From: Clostridiales bacterium UBA4080
GTDB taxonomy: Bacteria > Bacillota > Clostridia > Lachnospirales > Vallitaleaceae
Assembly: GCA_002381865.1 (NCBI GenBank)
Contig: DFYO01000014.1
Span: forward strand, 18,319 to 34,712
Direction: 5' to 3'
DNA length: 16,394 bases
The notes under the pieces were generated by a model, which was not told the DNA's origin, made no database searches, and saw nothing but the letters and a program-made list of their open reading frames with translations. Shown here one piece after another: positions 1-8,054 of the stretch. Every line of letters begins with the position of its first letter. The stretch's first letter is position 1. The position numbers were made by a program, and so were the translations under genes.

Positions 1-1599
1 ATGGAAACTGAAATGGGTTTTTTTACTAGTAACACGGAAGATTTTAAGGATTTTTCCGAAAAATATGCTGTTTTCAGAACCGAATTTGAACTTAAGGGTG
101 GCTACAGCTATAGAAGTCACATTAAGGGTATTCTAAAAGGTCTTGGCTTTTCAGAAGAAGACTTTGATAAATCTGTTTCTATATTATCCGGTGGTCAGAA
201 AACCAGGCTTGCTCTTGCTAAAATATTGGCTAGTCAGCCGGATTTACTCTTACTAGATGAACCTACAAACCATCTTGATATATCTGCGGTAGAATGGTTA
301 GAGGCCTTCCTCTTACAATATAAGGGAGCTTTAATTATTGTATCCCATGATAGATTCTTTTTAGATAAAACCACTACCAAAACTATTGAGCTTGAAGGAA
401 TAAAATGCACTTCCTATAATGGTAATTATTCTTTTTTTGCTCATCACAAGGATATTAATCGTGAAATAGAAGAAAAACACTATATTAATCAGCAAAAGGA
501 AATAAAAAAGCAAGAAGAGGTCATAAAACAGCTTAGATCCTTTAATCGCGAAAAAAGTGTTAAGCGTGCAATGAGTCGCGAAAAAGCATTATCCAAAATT
601 GAGCAATTAGAAAAGCCCCTTTATCTTAAGGATAAAATGTCTTTTTCCTTGTCACCACGAATTGAAAGTGGGAATGATGTGCTTTATGCAAGAGATATAA
701 AAAAACAATTTGATGACAAGCTATTATTCTCTGAACTTAATTTTGAGATATTCAAAGGAGATAAGGTAGCACTTATTGGTCAAAACGGTTGTGGAAAATC
801 TACTTTGCTTAAAATAATTACAGAAAACATTGAAAAAACAATGGGTACTATTAAGCTAGGTACTAATGTACAAATAGGCTATTATGATCAAGAGCACAGT
901 TTGCTAAACTCGAAAAATAATCTTATTGAAGAAATATCCGACGCATATCCAAATATGACAGAGGGAGAAATCAGGAATGTTCTTGCTGCGTTTTTATTTA
1001 CTAAGGATGATGTTTTTAAAAAGATATATTCTTTAAGTGGCGGTGAAAAAGGTCGTCTTACTCTAGTTAAGCTAATGCTTTCTAACGCTAATTTTTTAAT
1101 TTTAGATGAACCTACAAATCATTTGGACTTAATTTCTAAAGAAATACTTGAAAACAATCTTAAAGGTTATACTGGTACGCTATTATTTGTTTCGCATGAC
1201 CGATACTTTATTAATCAGGTTGCCAGTAAAATTTTCGACCTTACTCAAAATAAAATCGAAGTTTACCATGGTAATTATGATTATTATTTGGAGAAAAAAA
1301 AAGAGATATCTCAAGCCTCTTTAAGCAACCAAGAAACCGAGCTATCTCAAAATAAAGCTCAGTGGCTTCAAAGAAAAGAGGAACAGGCTATTCAAAGAAA
1401 AAAAGAAAAGCTCCTTGAAAAAACAGAGCAAACTATTCATGATATTGAAGAAAAAATTGTGAAAATAGACTTATTAATGTGTGAAAGCGAAATTTATACA
1501 AATCATATAAAGGTTCAAGAGCTTGCTCAAGAAAAGCATGACTTTGAGCTTGAGCTCAATGAATTATATGAACAATGGAACTTGATGGTTGAGGAATAG
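1..1599 (+). CDS. ABC-F family ATPase, 5'-truncated by the window edge
   Basis: Soluble tandem-ABC ATPase of the ABC-F group, whose members act on ribosomes (translation factors or ribosome-protection proteins) rather than in transport. The visible 532 residues hold the end of the first nucleotide-binding domain (signature LSGGQ at 62-66, Walker B LLLLDEPTNHLD at 82-93, SHDR at 115-118). A charged helical linker follows at about 150-225, where the P-site-tRNA-interacting region lies in this family. The second domain is complete: Walker A GQNGCGKST 260-268, LSGGE 345-349, LILDEPTNHLD 366-376, SHDR 398-401. A lysine/glutamate-rich coiled-coil tail (about 430-530) follows. There are no membrane segments. 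The first Walker A is missing, and family members are about 630-650 residues, so roughly 100 residues lie upstream and the ATG at position 1 is not the start. It is probably a housekeeping YdiF/Uup-like member. A resistance-type ABC-F cannot be excluded without the full linker comparison. Confidence 0.93.
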   Translation: METEMGFFTSNTEDFKDFSEKYAVFRTEFELKGGYSYRSHIKGILKGLGFSEEDFDKSVSILSGGQKTRLALAKILASQPDLLLLDEPTNHLDISAVEWLEAFLLQYKGALIIVSHDRFFLDKTTTKTIELEGIKCTSYNGNYSFFAHHKDINREIEEKHYINQQKEIKKQEEVIKQLRSFNREKSVKRAMSREKALSKIEQLEKPLYLKDKMSFSLSPRIESGNDVLYARDIKKQFDDKLLFSELNFEIFKGDKVALIGQNGCGKSTLLKIITENIEKTMGTIKLGTNVQIGYYDQEHSLLNSKNNLIEEISDAYPNMTEGEIRNVLAAFLFTKDDVFKKIYSLSGGEKGRLTLVKLMLSNANFLILDEPTNHLDLISKEILENNLKGYTGTLLFVSHDRYFINQVASKIFDLTQNKIEVYHGNYDYYLEKKKEISQASLSNQETELSQNKAQWLQRKEEQAIQRKKEKLLEKTEQTIHDIEEKIVKIDLLMCESEIYTNHIKVQELAQEKHDFELELNELYEQWNLMVEE

Positions 1600-1625
1600 C
1601 CTATAAATCTTATAAGCTATTCCTC
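1591..1625. terminator. Hairpin containing both convergent stop codons
   Basis: Left arm 1591-1606 and right arm 1610-1625 are complementary over 16 positions with one mismatch, around a 3-nt loop. The outer ten bases (gaggaatagc / gctattcctc) pair perfectly. The TAG stop of the ABC-F gene (1597-1599) and the TAG stop of the histidine kinase gene (1617-1619, - strand) both lie in the stem. No T-tract follows on either strand, so it is not a textbook intrinsic terminator. It may still act as a bidirectional 3'-end structure. Confidence 0.5.
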
Positions 1626-4205
1626 CTCAAGTACTTCAAGAATTGCAATAATAAGCTCTTCATTTTTATAAGGCTTATGAAGTATTCTTCCCTGTGGAGT
1701 AAGATTATAATCCTCTCCTAAAAAATCACTGCTATATCCGGTAGTAAAAATAACCTTTGTCTTCGGATTAAGCTCATTAATCTTTTCATATACCTCCACT
1801 CCATTTATTCCAGGCATTATTACATCTAAAATAAGTACTTGAATTTCTCCTTCAAAATCCATATATTGCTTAATCGCATCTCTTCCATCAACTGCCCTTA
1901 TCAAATTAACCCCTTTGGATTTCAAAACAAATGCAGCAATATTTCTAACTGAATCGTCATCTTCGGCTAGTAAAATATTTATTCCTGATAATTTGCTGTC
2001 ATCATAGCTTATTTTTGGCTTGATATATCCATCTTCTTTAGTTTTGCTTTCTGGAAAATAAATCGAAAAACAAGTACCTTTTCCAATCTCAGTCTGCAGT
2101 TCAATAAATCCGTGATGTTTTTCAACAATACCAAGAACAATTGCAAGCCCTAGTCCTGTTCCTTTTCCTATCTCCTTTGTAGTAAAAAACGGATCATATA
2201 TTTTCTCAATAATACTTTCTGGAATACCAGTACCTGTATCTGAAATTTCTAACACAGAATATGTAATATCATTTTTTTTCGTTGAATAGGTGTGAATATC
2301 AATGCTTCCGCCCTTAAGCATTGCATGCTTTGCATTAATACACAAATTCATAATAATTTGTTCCATCTGTGTCGGATCAGCAAAGATTTCAGGTAAAAAC
2401 TCCTCAAGTCTGAAGGAAATAACAATATCCTCACCAATAATTCTAGAAAGCATGGAGCCAAGCTCTCTTACTACAACATTTAAACTGATATTCTTTGGAG
2501 AAATCTGTTCAATTTTACTAAATGTCATCAGCTTTTTAATCAACTGCTCTGCTTTTGTTGCTGCATCATAAATAGTATTCATTTTAAGCATCATATTACC
2601 ATTATTATCCCCTTGTTCTAATTGATTCATTAACAAATCGCTATATCCTATTATAACCTGAAGAATATTGTTAAAATCATGAGCAATCCCACCGGTAAGT
2701 CTTCCTATTGCCTCCATCTTAATAGAACGATTCAATTTTGATTCAAGCGCTGCTTTTTCAGTAACATCCCTAAAGGTTTTTACTACCCCAACAAATTTTC
2801 CGTTTTCATCAAAATTCGGAATATATGTTTCTTCAATAAGCTTATTAAAATGAGAGACTGTTTTTGTAAGCTTCTCTTTTGTCAGCTTAGCAACCTCCAT
2901 ATCACAAAAATAACATTTTGCGTCAAAATTATATATTAAATCATAGCATTTAATATTTGTATCTGGCTTGCTGCTATCAATTTCAAAAAGCTCATATACT
3001 GCTTTATTTACCCATAAAACATTAAATTTTTCATCTAAAACAAGAATTCCATCATAGAGATTATTTATTATTAAGGACACCTGTTCATCCTTATGCTTCA
3101 TCATTTCATTTTGATAAACTAAATCCTCGTTTAAGCCCTCAAGCTCTGCCTGTGAATCTGAAAGCTGCTTAATCATTTCATTAAGCTCTTTTGCCATTGC
3201 TGAAAAACTCTCTTCCAGGCTATTTATTTCTAATATATTTGATTGTTCCATATCAATCAAATAATTTCCTTTTTTGATTTCTTCTGTTTTTTTCATAAAG
3301 CTATTGATGCTTTTTAAAATCGGATTGCTTAATTTAGCTGAAATATAATAAACTCCAAATCCCATTATTAATACAACAAATAGTATTCCTAAATAAAACA
3401 AATGTAAAAAAACAGTTATATCATCATAATACGGCTTATAAATTATTAATGTTAGCGCCGAATTATCAATTGGTCTTGAAATTACATTATATTTTTTATT
3501 GTTATAGTTAAGCACATAATCGCCCTTAACCTTCAGTTGTTCATAATTTGTCTCCCTTTCTTTTGATAGCACCTTGCTGTAATTAGTATTAATTACAAAA
3601 ACTCCATTGCTATCTAGTATCGCAATCTCATTTCTGTCGTTATCTCTCAACTCTTCTACTAACTTTTGAATTTCTCTAAGCGAACAATAGCCAACAATAA
3701 CACCTTTATCTTCAGTTGTAATTGCCATAGCAATAATTGCTTCCTTTTTGTCAAATGGAATAAAGGTTTTAGAAACAAAAATCTCATTGCTATTTTTCGA
3801 AGACAAGAAATAATCTTTATAAGCTTCATCAAAGCCTATAATAGATTTTTCTGATTCAGGCGCATTAATAATAATGCCATTTTTATCAATTATTCTTATA
3901 CTCGTCAAAAGCTCGTATCTTTCAAGTTGCTCTTGAAGGTAATTGTTCATTTTATCCTTATCAAGTATTTCATCCTGCTTTAGTCTCTTAATATTATCTA
4001 GAATTAAATAGTTAGTATTAATCATTTCTTTCATTTTTTGTTCAATTGCGTTAACTAAGTTGACTTGGCTGCTTTCCTTGATATGCATTGTATGTTCATA
4101 CAATAACGTAATCGTAGTAACAGTGAAAAACAGTGCAAATATACTTAAAACAGGCAAAATACTCTTCTTTAGTAATCTGTCAATGCTTGTTTTTTTATTT
4201 TTCAT
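1617..4205 (-). CDS. Hybrid sensor histidine kinase (dCache-like sensor, PAS, HisKA, HATPase, receiver)
   Basis: Membrane-bound hybrid histidine kinase of 862 residues. Order: transmembrane helix about 15-35; extracytoplasmic sensor about 37-265, probably dCache type; second helix about 267-288; HAMP-like linker and coiled coil about 290-375; PAS domain about 375-480; HisKA with H-box GIAHDFNNIL (phospho-His 509); HATPase with N-box NLCINAKHAM (620-629), DTGTG (656-660), DPFF (671-674) and GKGTGLGLA (680-688); C-terminal receiver about 742-860. The receiver has acidic residues at 748-751, phospho-acceptor Asp794, Thr821 and Lys844. All catalytic residues are present. The PAS domain carries a cysteine cluster (Cys420, Cys431, Cys434). 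The ATG overlaps the stop of the substrate-binding protein by 4 bases, so the two are translationally coupled. No DNA-binding response regulator or HPt gene is in the window, so the output partner is elsewhere. Domain assignment is firm; the ligand is unknown. Confidence 0.93.
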   Translation of the reverse strand: MKNKKTSIDRLLKKSILPVLSIFALFFTVTTITLLYEHTMHIKESSQVNLVNAIEQKMKEMINTNYLILDNIKRLKQDEILDKDKMNNYLQEQLERYELLTSIRIIDKNGIIINAPESEKSIIGFDEAYKDYFLSSKNSNEIFVSKTFIPFDKKEAIIAMAITTEDKGVIVGYCSLREIQKLVEELRDNDRNEIAILDSNGVFVINTNYSKVLSKERETNYEQLKVKGDYVLNYNNKKYNVISRPIDNSALTLIIYKPYYDDITVFLHLFYLGILFVVLIMGFGVYYISAKLSNPILKSINSFMKKTEEIKKGNYLIDMEQSNILEINSLEESFSAMAKELNEMIKQLSDSQAELEGLNEDLVYQNEMMKHKDEQVSLIINNLYDGILVLDEKFNVLWVNKAVYELFEIDSSKPDTNIKCYDLIYNFDAKCYFCDMEVAKLTKEKLTKTVSHFNKLIEETYIPNFDENGKFVGVVKTFRDVTEKAALESKLNRSIKMEAIGRLTGGIAHDFNNILQVIIGYSDLLMNQLEQGDNNGNMMLKMNTIYDAATKAEQLIKKLMTFSKIEQISPKNISLNVVVRELGSMLSRIIGEDIVISFRLEEFLPEIFADPTQMEQIIMNLCINAKHAMLKGGSIDIHTYSTKKNDITYSVLEISDTGTGIPESIIEKIYDPFFTTKEIGKGTGLGLAIVLGIVEKHHGFIELQTEIGKGTCFSIYFPESKTKEDGYIKPKISYDDSKLSGINILLAEDDDSVRNIAAFVLKSKGVNLIRAVDGRDAIKQYMDFEGEIQVLILDVIMPGINGVEVYEKINELNPKTKVIFTTGYSSDFLGEDYNLTPQGRILHKPYKNEELIIAILEVLEEE

Positions 4206-5326
4206 TTTATCACCCTTATGTACTGTCCATTTTCTACTCTGTACAGAGTATATGGTCTAATACTGTCCCCATTTTCATTAATAGTGAAATCCATTGAAAT
4301 TTCTTTAAAATTCAAGGTTTCTTCAAAATATTTTTTAATTGTTGCTGGTTCTGTACTACCATTTTTTTCAATTGCTTCTAAAAGCATAATAGTCGCCTGA
4401 TAACTGCACACTGCTGAAAAGTTAGGATTTTCTCCATATAATTTTTTATAATTCTCTAAAAATTTCCCAAACTCCAGGTTATCCTTATCCTCTTGAACTG
4501 AAGCAATAATACTTCCTTCAACTGCTTTTCCTCCATTATAAATAAATTCTTCCGTTTTTGCTTCCATACTTAAAAAAAACCTAATTTTCTGATTTTCTTT
4601 TCTTATATATTGAAACAGCTCTGCTGAATCATAGGCACCCGAAACACTAAGTACTGCCTCAGCATCTGAATGGATTATTTCCTTTGCGATTTTTTCAAAA
4701 TTTGGAAACTCATTGTCTAGATAATATTTGTAATAGACTACCTCTCCATTATTATTTTCAATTAGTGAAGTAAAACTGTCTAGCATTGCCTGATAGTAGT
4801 AAATCTTATTAGCCTGACATACTATTGCAACCTTTTTTACACCTTTTTCAACTGCATCCTGTGCAAGCAGTTTCCCTTGTTCAGAATTTTTTGATGCAAC
4901 CGAGAAAAACCCATCTTTTTTGCCCATAAATTTATCGCTAGTTACTATTGGACTAACAAACAAATAATCCATGCTATCAAAGTAATTATTCTTAGAAAGC
5001 TTTTCAGCAATCTTAGCTGAATATGGTCCTATAATTAAATTTGTTTTTTCGCTATTGAATTCATGAAAGATGTACTCTATTTGATCTGTATTACACTTAT
5101 CATTTTTTATGTTTAAATTATAATTAAACTTTTTTGACTTTTTATTGTATTCATCTATCGCAAGAAGAACTGCATTTTTACCTGGAACTCCTAGATGTGT
5201 CTGCTTTTCTGTAAGGTCTGAAAGAAATCCAATATTTACTGTAGTCTTGCTCTTGCAGGCAGATATAGCTATTGCTAAAAAAATAAGCAATACTAAAAGC
5301 TTTATGGTTCTAAAATGGCTAATCAT
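4202..5326 (-). CDS. LivJ/LivK-type substrate-binding lipoprotein
   Basis: Extracellular, membrane-anchored type-1 periplasmic binding protein (Peripla_BP_6, branched-chain amino acid / amide family), 374 residues. A lipoprotein signal is clear: hydrophobic segment at about 9-23 and lipobox ISAC, with lipidated Cys24. The mature part begins with the family's NIGFLSDLT strand and has a two-lobed binding-protein pattern (for example LIIGPYSA; an FSAVCSYQATIMLLEAI helix near the C terminus). The start is supported by ribosome site GGGGAGG at 5334-5340, 7 nt from the ATG. The usual partners (LivH, LivM, LivG, LivF) are absent. The next gene, overlapping by ATGA, is a hybrid sensor kinase. I infer a ligand-presenting role for the kinase rather than, or in addition to, uptake. 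The ligand cannot be read from sequence. Confidence 0.9.
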   Translation of the reverse strand: MISHFRTIKLLVLLIFLAIAISACKSKTTVNIGFLSDLTEKQTHLGVPGKNAVLLAIDEYNKKSKKFNYNLNIKNDKCNTDQIEYIFHEFNSEKTNLIIGPYSAKIAEKLSKNNYFDSMDYLFVSPIVTSDKFMGKKDGFFSVASKNSEQGKLLAQDAVEKGVKKVAIVCQANKIYYYQAMLDSFTSLIENNNGEVVYYKYYLDNEFPNFEKIAKEIIHSDAEAVLSVSGAYDSAELFQYIRKENQKIRFFLSMEAKTEEFIYNGGKAVEGSIIASVQEDKDNLEFGKFLENYKKLYGENPNFSAVCSYQATIMLLEAIEKNGSTEPATIKKYFEETLNFKEISMDFTINENGDSIRPYTLYRVENGQYIRVIK

Positions 5327-5420
5327 CTATAAACCTCCCCTTCCACATATTGCACTATATTTATATTTCAAATAAACTTATTTGCAAAACTAGTCAAAGC
5401 ATAACAAGCATTTTCATATA

Positions 5421-5498
5421 AGCTTCTTTACATCAATTGCTTTAATATCCGCCATAATAATGCGATTTATTAAAGCAATTTGCAAGCTCTGTTTTTTT
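5421..5498. other. Long imperfect hairpin in the leader of the SBP-kinase operon
   Basis: Arms 5435-5447 and 5468-5480 are a perfect 13-bp inverted repeat (aattgctttaata / tattaaagcaatt) around a 20-nt loop that itself holds a short cgc/gcg pairing. Outside lies a further agctt/aagct pairing (5421-5425 with 5483-5487, across an internal loop). On the - strand this sits in the roughly 180-nt leader of the substrate-binding protein gene. On the + strand it is followed by seven T (5492-5498), as in an intrinsic terminator, but no + strand gene ends here. It is either a cis-regulatory leader structure or the 3' end of an unannotated + strand RNA. Confidence 0.45.
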
Positions 5499-5513
5499 AA
5501 ATGTATACCTATA

Positions 5514-5542
5514 ATTATATTATATCAAAAGATAATATACAA
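5514..5542 (-). promoter_or_regulatory. Putative sigma-A promoter of the SBP-kinase operon
   Basis: On the - strand a perfect -10 TATAAT (5514-5519) lies 17 bp downstream of a weak -35 TTGTAT (5537-5542, 3 of 6). It would start RNA near 5507 and give a leader of about 180 nt. An overlapping alternative pair (TTGATA, 17 bp, TACATT) fits about as well. No clear terminator separates it from the upstream Memo-AMMECR1 gene, so read-through is also possible. Confidence 0.45.
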
Positions 5543-5585
5543 TTTATTTATAATATTTCTGAAGTAAATAATAAGTTTATCAAGT

Positions 5586-7043
5586 CTAAAAATCATCTTC
5601 ATCTTCAAAGACATCTATAATTTCATGTCTTTCTACCTTAAATCTAAACAGCTTCATATTTTCTTCTGTTTCAATCCCAGCTTTTTGCATAGCAATACTT
5701 ACTTGCTCCTCTACTGAATGAATACCTTCTAGATTGGGTAAAAGCAAACCTCTTTTTCCGTCTTTTTCTACAATAACTCCATATTGTATTACATCCAGCT
5801 GACTTTTTGACCTTATTGGTTCTCTTTCATAAAGAATATCTACCTTAATTTCAAGATCATAAAGCTCGTCTTCTCTTATAGGATCAAATCTATGGTCCTT
5901 TGTTGCTGCCGAAATACTGTTATATACTATTTCGTCTATAAGATTCTTAGAAGTTGCCGCTATTGTTCCAATACACCCTCTAAGCTTTTTGTTTTTATGG
6001 ATAGATACAAAACAGCCTCCGTGTAAAATACCAACATGATTAACAAAGCTCATCGACAAGCTCTTTTTAATTTCATCCTCACTGATTCTTTTTCCTGTTA
6101 ATATATAGTGCTCAATAGACTTTCTTGCCAGCTTAATATAATCATCCTCTTTGCTTGTTCTTTTATTATAATAGGCTTTTCTCCTTTCCTTTATTGTCTG
6201 AATAAGTGAAAAAGCTTCTATTCCGATACTCTCTAAAACTCCTGTTAAATATCCAACTCCAAAAGGTCCTTCATAGCTATATACCTTTGAATCATATTGC
6301 ATTCCATCCATAGTTCCAAAGCCTACTAAAAAGGATCTTAATCCACACTGAGCGGCTCCCTCAAGAAATTCGTCCTGAATAAAAACTAAAGAAACTGGAT
6401 CCTTCTTTTCAATGCTTTGTTTTACAAGCTTATCAAAGGCTGGCCCCTTAGAGTTATACGAATAAGGTCCTTTATCACTTAATGCATGTGAAAGATCTCC
6501 GCTACAGATTAATAATATTTTTTTGTCTGTTTTTTTAATAACTTCATTAATCAGCTTGCCTATATAATAATGCTCTGACAAAGAGGTATGCCCCGTTGTT
6601 ATATGTACAATCTCATAGTCCTTAATATATTTATCAACAAAATACATTGGAACCATAGCTCCGTGATCAAGATGTACTAAAACACCATAGGATTTTGATA
6701 GCTTTTTGTCCATTAATACAGTAACAATGCCTTCTTCTTCAAGTTTTTCATTAATTTTCTCTGTAAGCTGCATATCCGTTTTCTTTTTAAAGCAGATATC
6801 CGGATGTCCAAATTGTCCAAAATCTCCACTAAGCTCATTCTCCCACAAAATACACGTTCCATTGGTAAAGGAATTACCATGGGGAGTAATATATATTATT
6901 GTATCTGGAGGTTCATTTTTAAGAATCATCCCTATTCTCTCCATTGCAAGCAGGGTTCCGGAAGCCTCTAATTCTTTTCCAGCTCCTATTTCTTTTAATA
7001 ATATTGGTGCATGCGGCATAAAAATCACTCTATGTTTTTTCAT
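5586..7043 (-). CDS. Fused Memo (AmrB) - AMMECR1 (AmrA) protein of the AmmeMemoRadiSam system
   Basis: Cytoplasmic two-domain protein of 485 residues. Residues 1 to about 275 are a Memo-family domain, related to the LigB extradiol dioxygenases. Candidate metal-site histidines are His11 (MPHAP), His55 (TPHG), His127 (LDHGAM) and His186 (GDLSH). Residues about 300-475 are an AMMECR1 domain with the hallmark LRGCIGT at 354-360, and SAATKDHRFDPI shortly after. The gene lies 4 nt after the radical SAM gene, and its ribosome site (GAGG at 7051-7054) abuts that gene's stop codon, so it is coupled to it. The three components recur together in many bacteria and archaea as the AmmeMemoRadiSam set. The bacterial reaction is not established to my knowledge. 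The fusion order (Memo first) is seen directly and is known in Firmicutes. Family assignment is firm, function open. Confidence 0.92.
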   Translation of the reverse strand: MKKHRVIFMPHAPILLKEIGAGKELEASGTLLAMERIGMILKNEPPDTIIYITPHGNSFTNGTCILWENELSGDFGQFGHPDICFKKKTDMQLTEKINEKLEEEGIVTVLMDKKLSKSYGVLVHLDHGAMVPMYFVDKYIKDYEIVHITTGHTSLSEHYYIGKLINEVIKKTDKKILLICSGDLSHALSDKGPYSYNSKGPAFDKLVKQSIEKKDPVSLVFIQDEFLEGAAQCGLRSFLVGFGTMDGMQYDSKVYSYEGPFGVGYLTGVLESIGIEAFSLIQTIKERRKAYYNKRTSKEDDYIKLARKSIEHYILTGKRISEDEIKKSLSMSFVNHVGILHGGCFVSIHKNKKLRGCIGTIAATSKNLIDEIVYNSISAATKDHRFDPIREDELYDLEIKVDILYEREPIRSKSQLDVIQYGVIVEKDGKRGLLLPNLEGIHSVEEQVSIAMQKAGIETEENMKLFRFKVERHEIIDVFEDEDDF

Positions 7044-7047
7044 AATA

Positions 7048-7902
7048 TTACCTCACATTTCCCAAATAGACTTTTTCAAAATATCTATTGGCTGTTTCTT
7101 TAAATTTTTGCATTAATAGTATATCCGTTGCTGGCTCATTGTAATTATATCTTGGAAAATACCTTGACAAGTGGATAACTATCTTAGGTGCTGCTTGCTT
7201 GAGTCTTATCAGAAGATTTTCAAACTCCTCACAATCATCCATAATCTTAGGAACCATAAGCATCGTAACCTCAAGATGACAATGTTCATTTGCAATTGCT
7301 ATAGTGTCTAATATATGCTGAACACTTATACCTCCAAGCTTTTTATAATTCTCATCCGAATATGTTTTTAAATCAATATTCATTGCATCTATATATGGCA
7401 AAATATTAAGCAATGGCTCTTTGTTAATAAAACCATTTGTTACAATAACATTGTCAATATTTTTTTCTTTTGCAACAACCGCAGTTTCAAACATCATTTC
7501 GTAAAAAACAGTAGGCTCGTTGTAAGTATATGCAATTGATGGTGTATTGTACTGTAAAGCCAGCTCAATTATTTCTTCTGGCTTAATTATATGTGTTTTT
7601 GGTTTTTCCATACTGATTGCATAATTCTGACAAAAAGCACAAGAAAAATTACACCCATAGCTTCCAAAGGAAAGTATTTTTGAATTTTCTCTCCAATGAA
7701 ATAAGGGTTTCTTTTCAATCGGGTCAACACCTATTGAGCTTACTTTTGAGTAATTCTCAGCAAATAATTCCCCACCAATGTTTTTTCTAACCTTACATCT
7801 GCCTGTATGATTATCAGCAATTTCACATTTGTGCGGACACAGCAAACAGATTACATTTTTCTTTTCGCTTGTATAATACATTGCTTTCTTCATAATTATC
7901 AC
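7048..7902 (-). CDS. amrS: AmmeMemoRadiSam system radical SAM enzyme
   Basis: Radical S-adenosylmethionine enzyme of the pyruvate-formate-lyase-activase-like class. The 4Fe-4S binding motif CNFSCAFC gives Cys84, Cys88 and Cys91. An N-terminal cysteine group (Cys19, Cys22, Cys26, Cys36) is typical of this subfamily and may hold a second metal site. YTYNEP (125-130) and the NIDLKTY strand are also family features. It ends at VYLGNVR, without the C-terminal cysteine-rich tail some relatives carry, so this is a short form. Starts: the GTG at 7902 (AGGA 7 nt upstream) gives 284 residues; ATG at 7893 (AAGG 11 nt upstream) gives 281. If RNA starts near 7910, as the promoter suggests, the ATG is likelier. 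It is first gene of the operon with the Memo-AMMECR1 fusion, its presumed partner or substrate. Confidence 0.9.
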   Translation of the reverse strand: MIIMKKAMYYTSEKKNVICLLCPHKCEIADNHTGRCKVRKNIGGELFAENYSKVSSIGVDPIEKKPLFHWRENSKILSFGSYGCNFSCAFCQNYAISMEKPKTHIIKPEEIIELALQYNTPSIAYTYNEPTVFYEMMFETAVVAKEKNIDNVIVTNGFINKEPLLNILPYIDAMNIDLKTYSDENYKKLGGISVQHILDTIAIANEHCHLEVTMLMVPKIMDDCEEFENLLIRLKQAAPKIVIHLSRYFPRYNYNEPATDILLMQKFKETANRYFEKVYLGNVR

Positions 7903-7916
7903 AACCTTATCCTATA

Positions 7917-7945
7917 ATTATACCCCTGAAAAACCTTTTTTACAA
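7917..7945 (-). promoter_or_regulatory. Promoter of the AmmeMemoRadiSam operon
   Basis: On the - strand, -35 TTGTAA (7940-7945, 4 of 6) and -10 TATAAT (7917-7922, perfect) are separated by 17 bp. RNA would start near 7910, only about 8 nt before the GTG and 17 nt before the ATG of the radical SAM gene. It lies just downstream of the ilvE terminator repeats. Confidence 0.65.
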
Positions 7946-7956
7946 ATTTATTTACT

Positions 7957-8054
7957 ATTACTTTCAAGCACAAAAAAGGAGCTATTTGGTCTGTGTCAAA
8001 GTATAATTACTTTCAAGCACAAAAAAGGAGCTATTTGGTCTGTGTCAAAGTATA
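7957..8054. repeat. Perfect tandem direct repeat, 2 x 49 bp
   Basis: Copy 1 is 7957-8005 and copy 2 is 8006-8054, identical base for base. Each copy carries aaggagct preceded by a run of six A. On the - strand this reads as the descending arm of the ilvE terminator followed by TTTTTT. The repeat lies wholly between ilvE and the radical SAM gene and codes for nothing I can support. It looks like a simple tandem duplication of half a terminator. Two copies only, no spacers, so not a CRISPR array. Confidence 0.95.

Noticed and set aside
7957..8054. CRISPR array or insertion-sequence ends
   Set aside because: Only two directly abutting copies, no spacers, no inverted termini with a transposase, and no cas or transposase gene in the window.
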